Assembly: GCA_902616595.1 (NCBI GenBank)
Contig: CACMTJ010000006.1
Location: forward strand, 1-60,537
Reading direction: 5' to 3'
Origin: an uncultured Prochlorococcus sp.
GTDB taxonomy: Bacteria; Cyanobacteriota; Cyanobacteriia; PCC-6307; Cyanobiaceae
Length of the DNA stretch: 60,537 nt
Position numbers and translations under genes: made by a program. The notes under the pieces were generated by a model that saw only the letters and a program-made list of their open reading frames with translations, did not search any database and was not told the origin of the DNA. Below, in pieces: positions 43,388 through 53,196 of this stretch (position 1 is its first letter; each line of letters begins with the position of its first letter).

Positions 43388-43599
43388 AAATTAATAAAAA
43401 ATTAATTTTATCTTTTGTGGCTCCTTTCATGATTTTCATATCTGCTATCGGATTGATATTTAGGGACAATTCCAAGAAGATTTTTTATTTACCTATTGGC
43501 TTTATGGGGATTGCTATTATTTTTGAGAGGGTTATTAGCAGACAATTAGGTAGGAAAAAAATTTTTCAAAAGATAAAGTCTTATCAAAAAGTTAAATAA
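43384..43599 (+). CDS. Small membrane protein of unknown function
   Basis: A 71-residue protein with two hydrophobic spans (about 7-26 and 34-49) and a strongly basic tail (RQLGRKKIFQKIKSYQKVK). Start overlaps the amidohydrolase stop (ATGA). I do not recognise it with certainty; it resembles short picocyanobacterial membrane proteins of unknown function. The positive tail should face the cytoplasm. Confidence 0.65.
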   Translation: MKINKKLILSFVAPFMIFISAIGLIFRDNSKKIFYLPIGFMGIAIIFERVISRQLGRKKIFQKIKSYQKVK

Positions 43600-43668
43600 A
43601 ATTATTTTATTTATTTTCACGCAATATGAGATGACTATTTTTTAAATAAGAGCTATTAATAAAATAAA

Positions 43669-43749
43669 TACTAGGGGTGCTAAGAAATTTAACTTAGCTG
43701 AGATCATACCCTTTGAACCTGAATTATTAATTTTGATGCAGGGAAGTGG
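43669..43749 (+). promoter_or_regulatory. TPP riboswitch (THI element)
   Basis: All conserved parts are present in order: GGGGTGC (43674-43680), CTGAGA, ACCC then TTGAACCTGA, and GCAGGGAAGTG (43739-43748). P1 is TACT (43669-43672) with AGTG (43745-43748). It lies in the thiC leader, ending about 48 bases before the ATG. Binding of thiamin diphosphate should lower thiC expression. No terminator with a T tract follows, so control is probably on translation or RNA stability. Confidence 0.95.
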
Positions 43750-43796
43750 AGATTTGATCAAACTTTAGTAATAACACTTTAATAAATTAGGAAATT

Positions 43797-45167
43797 ATGA
43801 GAAGTTCTTGGATTAAGCCTCGCCTTGGGAAAGACAATGTAACTCAGATGAACTTTGCGAGAAACGGACATATTACTGAAGAAATGGATTTTGTGGCTAA
43901 AAAAGAGAATCTACCTTCATCTTTAATAATGGAGGAAGTGGCAAGAGGAAGATTAATTATTCCAGCCAATATAAATCATCTGAATCTTGAGCCAATGTCT
44001 ATAGGTATTGCTTCTAGATGCAAAGTCAATGCCAATATTGGTGCTTCCCCTAATGCAAGTGATATCAATGAAGAAGTAGAAAAGCTCAAACTAGCTGTTA
44101 AATATGGTGCTGATACAGTTATGGATCTCTCTACGGGAGGAGTAAATTTAGATGAAGTGCGGCAAGCAATTATTCAAGAATCTCCTGTTCCCATAGGAAC
44201 TGTTCCTGTTTATCAAGCTTTGGAAAGTGTACATGGTTCAATAGATAGACTAACAGAAGATGATTTTCTTCATATAATCGAAAAACATTGTAAGCAAGGC
44301 GTAGATTATCAAACTATTCATGCTGGTCTATTAATAGAGCATTTGCCAAAAGTTAAAGGAAGAATTACTGGAATTGTTAGTAGAGGGGGAGGTATTTTAG
44401 CCCAATGGATGTTACATCATTTTAAGCAAAATCCTCTCTATACAAGGTTTGATGATATTTGTGAGATTTTTAAAAAATATGATTGTACTTTTTCTCTAGG
44501 AGATTCACTAAGGCCTGGATGTTTGCATGATGCCTCTGATGATGCTCAGCTAGCTGAATTGAAGACCTTGGGCGAGCTTACTCGAAGAGCATGGGAACAT
44601 AATGTTCAAGTAATGGTTGAGGGTCCTGGTCATGTACCTATGGATCAAATTGAGTTTAATGTGAGAAAACAAATGGAGGAGTGTTCAGAAGCACCTTTCT
44701 ATGTACTTGGTCCATTAGTAACAGATATTTCTCCTGGTTATGACCATATATCAAGTGCTATTGGGGCGGCGATGGCAGGGTGGTATGGAACTTCTATGTT
44801 GTGTTATGTAACCCCAAAAGAACATCTAGGTCTCCCAAATGCAGAAGATGTACGCGAAGGATTAATTGCTTATAAAATAGCTGCTCACGCTGCTGATATA
44901 GCAAGACATAGAGCTGGCGCTCGTGATCGAGATGATGAACTTAGTCATGCAAGGTATAACTTTGATTGGAATAAACAATTCGAACTTTCATTAGATCCAG
45001 AAAAAGCAAAGCAGTACCACGATGAGACACTACCTGAAGAAATCTTTAAAAAGGCCGAGTTTTGTTCAATGTGTGGCCCAAAACATTGTCCAATGAATTC
45101 AAAGATTTCAGATGAATCTCTTGATCAGTTAAAAGATAAACTTGAAGAATGTAATACTTCAGTTTAG
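43797..45167 (+). CDS. thiC: Phosphomethylpyrimidine synthase ThiC
   Basis: Radical SAM enzyme that rearranges aminoimidazole ribotide to the thiamin pyrimidine. The 456-residue product has the C-terminal cluster motif [11 protein letters not shown] (Cys423, Cys426, Cys431) and catalytic segments such as [14 protein letters not shown] and EGPGHVP. It is preceded by AGGA four bases from ATG and by the TPP riboswitch. It ends 14 bp from the convergent tktA, whose enzyme needs the end product. Confidence 0.97.
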   Translation: MRSSWIKPRLGKDNVTQMNFARNGHITEEMDFVAKKENLPSSLIMEEVARGRLIIPANINHLNLEPMSIGIASRCKVNANIGASPNASDINEEVEKLKLAVKYGADTVMDLSTGGVNLDEVRQAIIQESPVPIGTVPVYQALESVHGSIDRLTEDDFLHIIEKHCKQGVDYQTIHAGLLIEHLPKVKGRITGIVSRGGGILAQWMLHHFKQNPLYTRFDDICEIFKKYDCTFSLGDSLRPGCLHDASDDAQLAELKTLGELTRRAWEHNVQVMVEGPGHVPMDQIEFNVRKQMEECSEAPFYVLGPLVTDISPGYDHISSAIGAAMAGWYGTSMLCYVTPKEHLGLPNAEDVREGLIAYKIAAHAADIARHRAGARDRDDELSHARYNFDWNKQFELSLDPEKAKQYHDETLPEEIFKKAEFCSMCGPKHCPMNSKISDESLDQLKDKLEECNTSV

Positions 45168-45181
45168 TAATATATTAATAA

Positions 45182-47188
45182 TTATAGGATTTCTTTCGTC
45201 TTACTAACTACGTTTTCGACCGTAAATCCAAAGTTTTTCATGCATTCTCCACCTGGTGCAGATGCTCCAAACCTATCCATGGTAATACAGATCCCATCAA
45301 AACCTGTGTATTTATGCCAACCAAATGAATGGGCAGCTTCTACTACAACTCTCTTTTTCACACTACTAGGTAAAACACTTTCTTTGTAAGATTCTTCTTG
45401 CTCTTCGAAAAGTTCTACACAAGGCATTGAAACAACTCTAATTTTTTTACCTAAGCTTGAAATTTCCTTACTTGCTTCAATGCAAAGATTAAGTTCGCTT
45501 CCAGTACCAATAAATATTAGATCTGGAGTGCCTTCGCAATCGGAAACTACATATCCTCCTAGTGCAACTTTGTCGATCGAAGTATTTTCTTGATTTGGCA
45601 TACCTTGTCTACTTAAACAAAGAGCAGAAGGTCTTTTTCGATTTTGAATGGCAAGTTTATAAGCTCCACTTGTCTCATTTCCATCTCCTGGCCTGAAAAC
45701 TAGCATGTTAGGCATGGCACGAAGAGAAGGGATAGTTTCAATGGGTTGATGAGTTGGGCCGTCTTCTCCTACACCAATTGAATCATGGGTTAATACATAA
45801 ATTACTCCTAATTCGCTGAGTGCTGAAAGCCTCATTGAACCTCTCATATAATCGGCGAAAACAAGGAAGGTTCCACCATAAGGAATAAGACCACTATTGT
45901 GATACGCAATTCCATTAAGTACAGCTGCCATTGCATGCTCTCTTACACCAAAGTGTAAATATCTTTTTTCAGGACTATGAGGCTGGAATGATCCGGTTTC
46001 TCCCTTGATATCTGTGTAGTTGGAGTGAGTTAAATCTGCGGATCCACCAATTAATTCAGGGAGGTTAGGACCCAAAGCACCTAAACATATTTGTGAATGC
46101 TTTCTGGTGGCTAACCCTTTATCATCAGGTGTATAAGAGGGGAGATCTGAGTCCCAATTTTCAGGTAATTGACCTTTTAACATTCTGTTCAACTCGGCTC
46201 CTTCAGAGGGATATTTTTTTTGATATTCTTCAAATTTAGAATTCCATTCTTTTTCTAAGTTCTCGCCTTTGTTTATTGATTTTCTAAAATGTGCATATAC
46301 TTCATTTGGTATTTCAAATGGAGGATATTCCCAATTTAGAAACTCTCTAGTTAATCCAGCTTCTTCTTCTCCAACAGCTGCTCCATGAATTCCAGCAGTA
46401 TCTGATTTGTTAGGAGAACCATAACCTATGGTTGTAGAAATTTTTATAATTGAAGGTCTGTCTGTAATTAATTTTGCTTTTTCAATAGCTTCAGTTATTC
46501 CTTTAACATCATGATTACCATCTTCAACATGTTGTACATGCCATCCATAAGCTTCGTATCTTTTTAAAACATCTTCTGTGAAAGAAACGTCGGTTCGTCC
46601 ATCAATTGTAATTTGATTATCGTCATATAGTGCAATTAATTTGCCAAGCTTAAGATGACCAGCTAATGAGCAGGCCTCTGATGCGATACCTTCTTGATTG
46701 CAGCCGTCACCCATTATTACGTAAGTGTAGTGATCAACGATATTGCAATCAGGCTTATTAAATTTAGCTGCTAAGTGAGTTTCAGCTATTGCTAAACCAA
46801 CTGCATTTGAAATTCCAGCTCCAAGAGGACCAGCTGTTACCTCAACTCCTTCAGTTTCAAATGTTTCTGGATGTCCCGGAGTTTTTGATCCCCATTGTCT
46901 AAATTCTTTTATGTCTTCTATAGAAACTGATTTGTATCCTGTCAAATGAAGCAAAGAATATAACAACATACAGCCATGACCAGCTGATAATACAAAACGG
47001 TCTCTATTAAACCATTTTGGGTTATGGGGATTATGATTAAGAATGTTTTGCCATAATGCATAACCCATAGGAGCACATCCCATTGGCAATCCAGGATGAC
47101 CACTATTAGATTTATTTACTGCATCTACAGCAAGCATTCTTATACTATTTACACAAAGTGATTCTAATGAAACAGATGCAGCGACCAT
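45182..47188 (-). CDS. tktA: Transketolase
   Basis: Thiamin-diphosphate enzyme moving two-carbon units in the Calvin cycle and pentose phosphate pathway. The 668-residue product has [13 protein letters not shown], the ThDP/Mg motif GDGCNQEG with the Asn-Gln in the following stretch, [16 protein letters not shown] and a C-terminal domain ending VSKTKEIL. Length is typical. It is 43 bp downstream of fabF on the same strand. Confidence 0.97.
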   Translation of the reverse strand: MVAASVSLESLCVNSIRMLAVDAVNKSNSGHPGLPMGCAPMGYALWQNILNHNPHNPKWFNRDRFVLSAGHGCMLLYSLLHLTGYKSVSIEDIKEFRQWGSKTPGHPETFETEGVEVTAGPLGAGISNAVGLAIAETHLAAKFNKPDCNIVDHYTYVIMGDGCNQEGIASEACSLAGHLKLGKLIALYDDNQITIDGRTDVSFTEDVLKRYEAYGWHVQHVEDGNHDVKGITEAIEKAKLITDRPSIIKISTTIGYGSPNKSDTAGIHGAAVGEEEAGLTREFLNWEYPPFEIPNEVYAHFRKSINKGENLEKEWNSKFEEYQKKYPSEGAELNRMLKGQLPENWDSDLPSYTPDDKGLATRKHSQICLGALGPNLPELIGGSADLTHSNYTDIKGETGSFQPHSPEKRYLHFGVREHAMAAVLNGIAYHNSGLIPYGGTFLVFADYMRGSMRLSALSELGVIYVLTHDSIGVGEDGPTHQPIETIPSLRAMPNMLVFRPGDGNETSGAYKLAIQNRKRPSALCLSRQGMPNQENTSIDKVALGGYVVSDCEGTPDLIFIGTGSELNLCIEASKEISSLGKKIRVVSMPCVELFEEQEESYKESVLPSSVKKRVVVEAAHSFGWHKYTGFDGICITMDRFGASAPGGECMKNFGFTVENVVSKTKEIL

Positions 47189-47231
47189 TGTTTTAAAATA
47201 AGTTAAGTTGGAAATACAGAATTGGTTGTCT

Positions 47232-48476
47232 TCAATTCATTTTGCTGAAAGCAAGGCAAACATTGTGACCACCAAATCCGAAAGAATTAGAAAGAGCAAC
47301 CCCTATTTGAGCTTCTCTCGCATTATTTGGTACATAATCAAGATCGCATTCAGGATCTGGATTGACGTAGTTAATTGTAGGAGGGATAAAATTATGTGTC
47401 AAAGAAAGTATACAAGCTACAGCTTCTATACCTCCTGAGCCTCCTAGGAGATGACCAGTCATCGACTTAGTAGAGCTTACAGGAATGAGGTAAGATCTGT
47501 CTTTAAAAATAGATTTAATTGCAGAAGTTTCATTTTTATCATTAGCTGATGTACTTGTGCCATGAGCATTTATGTAATCAACTTTTTCAAGGCTAAGACA
47601 GGCATCTTCAATTGCTAATTTAATGGCTTCAGCGCCACCTATCCCACCTGGTGATGGAGCTGTAATATGATGAGCATCACATGTTGTTCCATATCCAATT
47701 ATTTCTGCATAAATTCTTGCATCTCTTTTTTGTGCATTTTCTAAAGTCTCTAAAACAAGAATTCCAGATCCCTCTCCAATAACAAATCCATCTCTTTCTG
47801 CATCAAAAGGTCTGCTAGCAGTTTGAGGACTTTCATTTCTAAAAGAAAGAGCTTTGGCACTGGCAAAACCAGCTACCCCAAGAGGCGTAATACTTGCTTC
47901 TGCTCCTCCACAGATCATTGCATCTGCCTTTCCAAGTTGGAGTAATCTAAAAGAATCACCAATTGCATTTGAACCGGCAGCGCAAGCGGTTGAAACAGAG
48001 GAACTTGGTCCTTTTGCCCCCAAAGCAATGGCAGCCAATCCAGTTGCCATGTTTGGAATCATCATTGGGACTGTAAATGGACTTACTCTTTTAGGCCCTT
48101 TATGGCTCAATATTTGAGCTTGACTTTCCATAGTTAGTAAGCCTCCAACACCAGAACCAATAATCACTCCAATTCTTGATGCATTAGCTTCAGTAATTTC
48201 AAGTCTTGAATCATTAAAAGCTTGCTTTGCAGCAATAACACCAAACTGGGAAAAGCGATCCCATCTTTTGGATTCTTTGGCTTCAATATAATCCTCAGAT
48301 TGAAGATTTTTTACTTCTGCAGCAAATTTGCAGGGATGTTTTTCAGGATCAAAGAGTGTAATATCTGATACCCCATTAGTCCCTTCTTGAAGACCGACTA
48401 AATATTCATCAATGTTATTACCAATTGGAGTTACTGCCCCGATACCAGTAATAACTACTCGATGGAAATTTGGCAT
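47232..48476 (-). CDS. fabF: Beta-ketoacyl-ACP synthase II
   Basis: Elongates acyl-ACP by condensation with malonyl-ACP. The 414-residue product has the nucleophile in STACAAGSN (Cys165), the histidines in NAHGTST and TGHLLGG, and [10 protein letters not shown] at the C-terminus. It is 3 bp after acpP, its carrier substrate, so the two are surely cotranscribed. Confidence 0.97.
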   Translation of the reverse strand: MPNFHRVVITGIGAVTPIGNNIDEYLVGLQEGTNGVSDITLFDPEKHPCKFAAEVKNLQSEDYIEAKESKRWDRFSQFGVIAAKQAFNDSRLEITEANASRIGVIIGSGVGGLLTMESQAQILSHKGPKRVSPFTVPMMIPNMATGLAAIALGAKGPSSSVSTACAAGSNAIGDSFRLLQLGKADAMICGGAEASITPLGVAGFASAKALSFRNESPQTASRPFDAERDGFVIGEGSGILVLETLENAQKRDARIYAEIIGYGTTCDAHHITAPSPGGIGGAEAIKLAIEDACLSLEKVDYINAHGTSTSANDKNETSAIKSIFKDRSYLIPVSSTKSMTGHLLGGSGGIEAVACILSLTHNFIPPTINYVNPDPECDLDYVPNNAREAQIGVALSNSFGFGGHNVCLAFSKMN

Positions 48477-48479
48477 TCT

Positions 48480-48722
48480 TTAATTAACCTTTTTTTCTTC
48501 GATAAATTTTACTGCATCGCCAACAGTTGCAATTCCCTCTGCTGCTTCATCGGGAATTTCAATATCAAATGCTTCTTCTAAAGCCATTACGAGTTCAACG
48601 GTATCTAGAGAATCTGCACCTAAATCATTTTGGAAATTTGAATCTGATTTTACTTCTCCTGCTTCAACGCTTAATTGTTCTGAAACAATTGAACAGACTT
48701 TTTCGAGAATTTCTTGTGACAT
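48480..48722 (-). CDS. acpP: Acyl carrier protein
   Basis: Carries growing acyl chains on phosphopantetheine. The 80-residue acidic protein has the attachment motif GADSLD with Ser38, helix [23 protein letters not shown], and ends in a short basic segment. It starts the acpP-fabF transcript and diverges from psaC across 133 bp. Confidence 0.97.
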   Translation of the reverse strand: MSQEILEKVCSIVSEQLSVEAGEVKSDSNFQNDLGADSLDTVELVMALEEAFDIEIPDEAAEGIATVGDAVKFIEEKKVN

Positions 48723-48724
48723 AG

Positions 48725-48734
48725 TTTACGTAAA
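48725..48734. repeat. Palindrome at the acpP start
   Basis: TTTACGTAAA is a perfect 10-bp palindrome 2 bp upstream of the acpP ATG, in the acpP leader. It might bind a regulator or fold against the start region; the function is unknown. Confidence 0.25.
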
Positions 48735-48813
48735 TTACTAATTATCTATATGATTTTATGCCCTAGAGTTAACAAGAGTGAAGCATATCTTAATTTTTTT
48801 AATTTCTTTGTAA

Positions 48814-49101
<288 letters not shown>

Positions 49102-49182
49102 TTTTTTATAGTGCAGTTTTAAGAGAGTCCATGTTTTAATAAATACGCAATTTATTTCAATATAATTGAAAAAAAAATTCGT

Positions 49183-51078
49183 ATGTGTGGAATAGTTGCA
49201 GTAACTGGATATAAAAAAGCTTTACCATTATTAATAAATGGTTTAGAAAAACTTGAATATAGAGGATATGATTCGGCAGGTGTTGCAATAATAAATTCCG
49301 AAACAAATTGTATTTCTTGTAATAAAGCAGAAGGAAAACTCAAGAATTTAATAAGTAATCTTAATAATCAGAGTATTCCTGGAACCGTGGGTATAGGTCA
49401 TACTCGATGGGCAACTCATGGAAAGCCTGAGGTTAAAAACGCACATCCTCATACCGATAGTTCAGGATCCATAGCAGTTGTTCAAAATGGCATTATTGAA
49501 AATTTTCAAGATTTAAAAAATAAATTAGAAAACGAGGGCATTATTTTTAATTCTGATACAGATACCGAGGTAATTCCCCATCTAATTGAAAGAGAGTTAA
49601 ATACGTTAAGCAAACTTAATCTTGAGAATAATGGTTCAACATTATTAGTGGCTGTGAGAAATGTAATATCTGATTTGGAAGGTTCTTATGCTTTGGCAGT
49701 TTTATGGGATGGTGCTCCAACCTCTTTGGTAGTTGCAAGGAGGCAAGCACCTTTGATTATTGGTTTGGGTGAAGGAGAATTTATTTGTGCAAGTGATACG
49801 CCAGCCATTGCCAACTTTACGAATATTATTTTGCCAATGGAGGATGAAGAAATAGCTTTATTAACTCCGCTTGGAATTGAAATATATGACTCAAATAATG
49901 AGAGACAATATCGCAATCCAGTTTCTTTAAAAGTTTCAGAGCAAATAATGGATAAGATGAATTTTAAACACTATATGTTAAAGGAGATATATGATCAGCC
50001 TGGGACTGTAAAAAACTGGTTAGAAAATTATTTAATTAAAAACTTAGATAATGGGCAATATCAAATCAATTATCCCTTTGAGACAGAGTTTTTTGAATCA
50101 ATAGAAAGAATTGAAATTATTGCTTGTGGTACTAGTAAACATGCTGCAATGGTTGGCAGCTTTCTGTTAGAACAATTTTCAGGTATCCCTACAAATGTAT
50201 TTTACGCAAGTGAATTTCGATATTCACCACCTCCATTATTGCCAAACACATTAACTATTGGAGTCACTCAATCTGGAGAAACTGCTGATACGATTGCAGC
50301 TATCGATATGGAAATTAAAAGACGGTCTTCTATTGAAGATCAAAATTTTAAACCCAATCTTATTGCAATAACAAATAGAAAAGAGAGTTCGATAGGAAGG
50401 CAGGTCTCAAATATAATTGATATCTGTGCAGGAATAGAAGTTGGAGTTGCAGCAACAAAAACTTTTTTTGCTCAATTACTTTCTTTTTATGGATTAGCCA
50501 TAAAATTTGCTCAAATTAAAGGCAATCAAAGTCCTGATGAAATAAGTAAATTAATAAACGAACTTATAAAACTTCCGCCACTACTAGAAGATCTATTAGA
50601 GAAACATAATAAATCTTCAGAAAAGCTAGCACATGACTTTTTTAATATTAAAGATGTTATTTTTTTAGGAAGAGGAATAAATTATCCTATTGCCCTTGAA
50701 GGCGCTTTAAAACTTAAAGAAATTAGTTACATTCATGCAGCTGGATATCCTGCTGGTGAAATGAAACATGGTCCAATAGCTTTATTAGACAAAAAAGTAC
50801 CTGTAATTTCTATTGCCTCCCCTGGTGAAGTTTTTGATAAAGTTATCAGTAATGCTCAAGAAGCAAAAGCTAGAGATTCATATTTGATTGGGATTGCTCC
50901 TGAATGTAATGGAACTGAAATCTTTGATTATTTGATGAAAGTTCCTTCCTCTAATGAATGGATTTCACCTCTACTTAATATACTGCCTTTACAATTATTG
51001 AGTTACCATATTGCAGCTCATAGGGGACTTGATGTGGATCAACCAAGAAATTTAGCTAAAAGTGTAACTGTTGAATAA
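49183..51078 (+). CDS. glmS: Glutamine-fructose-6-phosphate aminotransferase
   Basis: First step to UDP-N-acetylglucosamine for peptidoglycan and lipopolysaccharide. The 631-residue product starts MCGIV, exposing catalytic Cys2 after processing, and has the glutaminase domain (about 1-225) and two SIS domains (about 300-430 and 475-605) with GTSKHAAMVG and TQSGETADT. No glmS ribozyme is seen in the 81-bp leader. It converges with rimM. Confidence 0.96.
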   Translation: MCGIVAVTGYKKALPLLINGLEKLEYRGYDSAGVAIINSETNCISCNKAEGKLKNLISNLNNQSIPGTVGIGHTRWATHGKPEVKNAHPHTDSSGSIAVVQNGIIENFQDLKNKLENEGIIFNSDTDTEVIPHLIERELNTLSKLNLENNGSTLLVAVRNVISDLEGSYALAVLWDGAPTSLVVARRQAPLIIGLGEGEFICASDTPAIANFTNIILPMEDEEIALLTPLGIEIYDSNNERQYRNPVSLKVSEQIMDKMNFKHYMLKEIYDQPGTVKNWLENYLIKNLDNGQYQINYPFETEFFESIERIEIIACGTSKHAAMVGSFLLEQFSGIPTNVFYASEFRYSPPPLLPNTLTIGVTQSGETADTIAAIDMEIKRRSSIEDQNFKPNLIAITNRKESSIGRQVSNIIDICAGIEVGVAATKTFFAQLLSFYGLAIKFAQIKGNQSPDEISKLINELIKLPPLLEDLLEKHNKSSEKLAHDFFNIKDVIFLGRGINYPIALEGALKLKEISYIHAAGYPAGEMKHGPIALLDKKVPVISIASPGEVFDKVISNAQEAKARDSYLIGIAPECNGTEIFDYLMKVPSSNEWISPLLNILPLQLLSYHIAAHRGLDVDQPRNLAKSVTVE

Positions 51079-51102
51079 TTAGTTTCTTAAATATTTTTTT
51101 AT

Positions 51103-51642
51103 TTATAGCTCTAAAAGTCCATTTGGAGGATTGATAATTAGAAAATTATTTTTTATATCTACTAATGGGACTATTTCTTTAACAAATGGTATGAGAACTT
51201 TTTTTTGATTTTTAAATAGTTCAATAACAAGTAAATTATTTTTCTCATTTTCTAAATTGATAACTTTCCCAATTTTTTTTAATTCATTATTTTCTAAAGT
51301 CTTGACCTCGAGATTTACAAGTTCTAAAAAGTGGAATTCTTCCTTTTTTAGTTTGGGTAGTGTATCCGCTTTTACAAGAATTTTAAATTTTTTAAGTTGC
51401 TCTGCATTATTTCTTGAATTTATTCCTTGGAACTTAACTATGAATGTTTCTTTGCCAGGCTGTTTGAAGCCAGATATAAGTTCTATTTTTGAAGGAAGTT
51501 CATTTTCTTTTTGTAACCATCTAATTCCCGGTTTTAAAAATCTTTCTTCAAAATCACTTAGAGATTTAACCTTAACCTGTCCATTAATTCCATGACATGA
51601 TGTTATCAATCCAACAGTCAACCATTCATTTTTATTTATCAT
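51103..51642 (-). CDS. rimM: Ribosome maturation factor RimM
   Basis: Helps 30S head assembly through protein S19. The 179-residue product has the N-terminal barrel ([26 protein letters not shown]) and a PRC-barrel C domain ([15 protein letters not shown]). The usual neighbours rpsP and trmD are absent. It diverges from ndhS with only 24 bp between starts. Confidence 0.92.
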   Translation of the reverse strand: MINKNEWLTVGLITSCHGINGQVKVKSLSDFEERFLKPGIRWLQKENELPSKIELISGFKQPGKETFIVKFQGINSRNNAEQLKKFKILVKADTLPKLKKEEFHFLELVNLEVKTLENNELKKIGKVINLENEKNNLLVIELFKNQKKVLIPFVKEIVPLVDIKNNFLIINPPNGLLEL

Positions 51643-51666
51643 ATATTGTATAAGAAAGAGTGTTTC

Positions 51667-51852
51667 ATGGAATTATCTACTAGAACCATACTCCCAGGTT
51701 CTTTTGTTGTTGTAAAAGACACTAACTCTATATACAGAGGATATAAGGGGTTTGTACAAAGAGTTACAAAAAAAACAGCAGCTGTTCTGTTTGAAGGGGG
51801 TAATTGGGATAAACTCATAACTTTTAAGCTAACGAATTTAGAAATAGTATAA
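51667..51852 (+). CDS. ndhS: NAD(P)H dehydrogenase subunit NdhS
   Basis: Small SH3-like subunit that forms the ferredoxin-docking site of the photosynthetic NDH-1 complex. From the ATG at 51667 it is 61 residues with [18 protein letters not shown] and [18 protein letters not shown], the core of the family. An upstream ATG at 51646 would leave only 3 bp to rimM and gives an unlikely N-terminus. It ends 3 bp from the convergent rnc. Confidence 0.85.
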   Translation: MELSTRTILPGSFVVVKDTNSIYRGYKGFVQRVTKKTAAVLFEGGNWDKLITFKLTNLEIV

Positions 51853-51855
51853 AAA

Positions 51856-52605
51856 TTAGATTTTACCTGCAGTTATAAATTTTTCTATTAAAGCTCTAGC
51901 TGCATTTGTTTGTGCTTGTTTGTGGGACTTTCCGAATGCAGATGATTCTTTTAATCCTTCGATAAATATATCGCAAGAAAATCTTTCAGGGTCCCCGTTT
52001 TTTCTAGAGACTTCAATGATTTTATAGACTGGCAAATCAAAACCTTTACTTTGACACCACTCTTGCAATACTGTCTTAGATTTGAATTTATATGGAGATT
52101 TTAAAAATATTTTTGAATCTTCCTCCCAAATATCATCTAACCAAAGATTTACTTCTTGAATTGAGTTAAAGCACTTGTAAAGAGCACCGATTAAAGCTTC
52201 TGTAGCTTCACCAATGATAGTATTTTTTGAATTTTCATCACCTAAAGCTTTAGGTCCTTTAATTATTAACTTTTCTATATCAATTTTTTCTCCTAATTTA
52301 GTTAACCATTCATCACTTACAATTTGTGCTCTTAGCTCTGATCTTTCTCCAACACTCATTTGAGGATATTTTTTTTCAATAAAATTAGAAGCAGCTAATC
52401 TAAGTACTGCATCTCCGAAAAATTCTAGTTTTTCATAATTTATTATTTTGTCCTCTGAGGAATGTATAAATGCTTGATTGAAATCTTGAATAACTGAAAT
52501 ATTTTGAGTTCTAATTATTTCAGAAAATCTTTTTGATTTAATATTTAAAGACTCTAAAAAAGTAGTTATTTGATCAATTCTCTTTGCGTTAATTATATTT
52601 TTCAT
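51856..52605 (-). CDS. rnc: Ribonuclease III
   Basis: Double-strand-specific RNase for rRNA and mRNA processing. The 249-residue product has the signature EKLEFFGDAVL (Glu61 and Asp65 are metal ligands), GEATEALIGALY and a C-terminal dsRNA-binding domain (about 170-245, with ending KSHKQAQTNAARALI). The position matching E. coli Asp114 is Glu133; Glu136 matches essential Glu117. The gene lies 25 bp after rnpB on the same strand, with no terminator visible between. Confidence 0.93.
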   Translation of the reverse strand: MKNIINAKRIDQITTFLESLNIKSKRFSEIIRTQNISVIQDFNQAFIHSSEDKIINYEKLEFFGDAVLRLAASNFIEKKYPQMSVGERSELRAQIVSDEWLTKLGEKIDIEKLIIKGPKALGDENSKNTIIGEATEALIGALYKCFNSIQEVNLWLDDIWEEDSKIFLKSPYKFKSKTVLQEWCQSKGFDLPVYKIIEVSRKNGDPERFSCDIFIEGLKESSAFGKSHKQAQTNAARALIEKFITAGKI

Positions 52606-52630
52606 CTGATTTGAATACTCACAATAATTA

Positions 52631-53006
52631 GAAAGCAGGTCATAAGCCGGGTTCTGTTCATCTTAATTAAGATGGGCAATCATCTATCTAGGACTGGAAT
52701 TACTTCACAGTCTCAAGCGGCGCTTAAAAGTAGATTGTGTAATGGTCATAAATCTACTAAGCCTTGCTCCCAGCCGGGGTTTACCTAGCCAACACTTCTC
52801 AATGTTGCTGGTGCGCTCTTACCACACCCTTGCACCCTTGCCATACATAAAGTATTAGGCGGTATGTTTCTGTGGCACTATCCTCACGGTTGCCCGCACT
52901 GGGAATTACCCAGCAAGCCTGACCATGTGGGAGCCCGGACTTTCCTCAAGAAAGTTTTATTTTGGAAACAAAATAAAACTTTCTTGCGATTGCCTCTCCT
53001 GCTTTC
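52631..53006 (-). ncRNA. rnpB: RNase P RNA (type A)
   Basis: Catalytic RNA that trims tRNA 5' ends. On the minus strand the 5' end GAAAGCAGGAGAGGC and 3' end GACCTGCTTTC pair to close the molecule; the universal GAGGAAAGTCCGGGCT and AGAACCCGGCTTAT elements are present. P3 (52948-52985) is a perfect 17-bp, AT-rich helix with a 4-nt loop. The P15 equivalent (52730-52757) is a 7-bp hairpin with a 14-nt loop that lacks GGU, as reported for cyanobacteria. Length is about 376 nt; exact ends are estimated. Confidence 0.95.
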
Positions 53007-53025
53007 ATTTAGCATAATGCTAAAT
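53007..53025. promoter_or_regulatory. Palindromic bidirectional promoter of rnpB and tRNA-Arg
   Basis: ATTTAGCAT-A-ATGCTAAAT is a perfect 9-bp inverted repeat with a one-base centre in the 38-bp gap between the two divergent RNA genes. CATTAT on the minus strand ends 7 nt before the rnpB 5' end. CATAAT on the plus strand (53013-53018) sits 17 bp after TTGCCT (52990-52995), a 4/6 match to the -35 consensus that lies inside rnpB. Promoter use is inferred from spacing. Confidence 0.6.
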
Positions 53026-53044
53026 ACCCCAAAAATCATCTATT

Positions 53045-53118
<74 letters not shown>

Positions 53119-53196
53119 TAAAAATAAAAAACTATATGTAGTATGTGTGCAAAATTGCTACTCTCTAGCTAGCGTATAGTTAGTAGTAAATCTTTT

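Noticed and set aside
49102..49182. glmS ribozyme in the glmS leader
   Set aside because: The 81-bp spacer is too short and AT-rich, with none of the ribozyme core elements.
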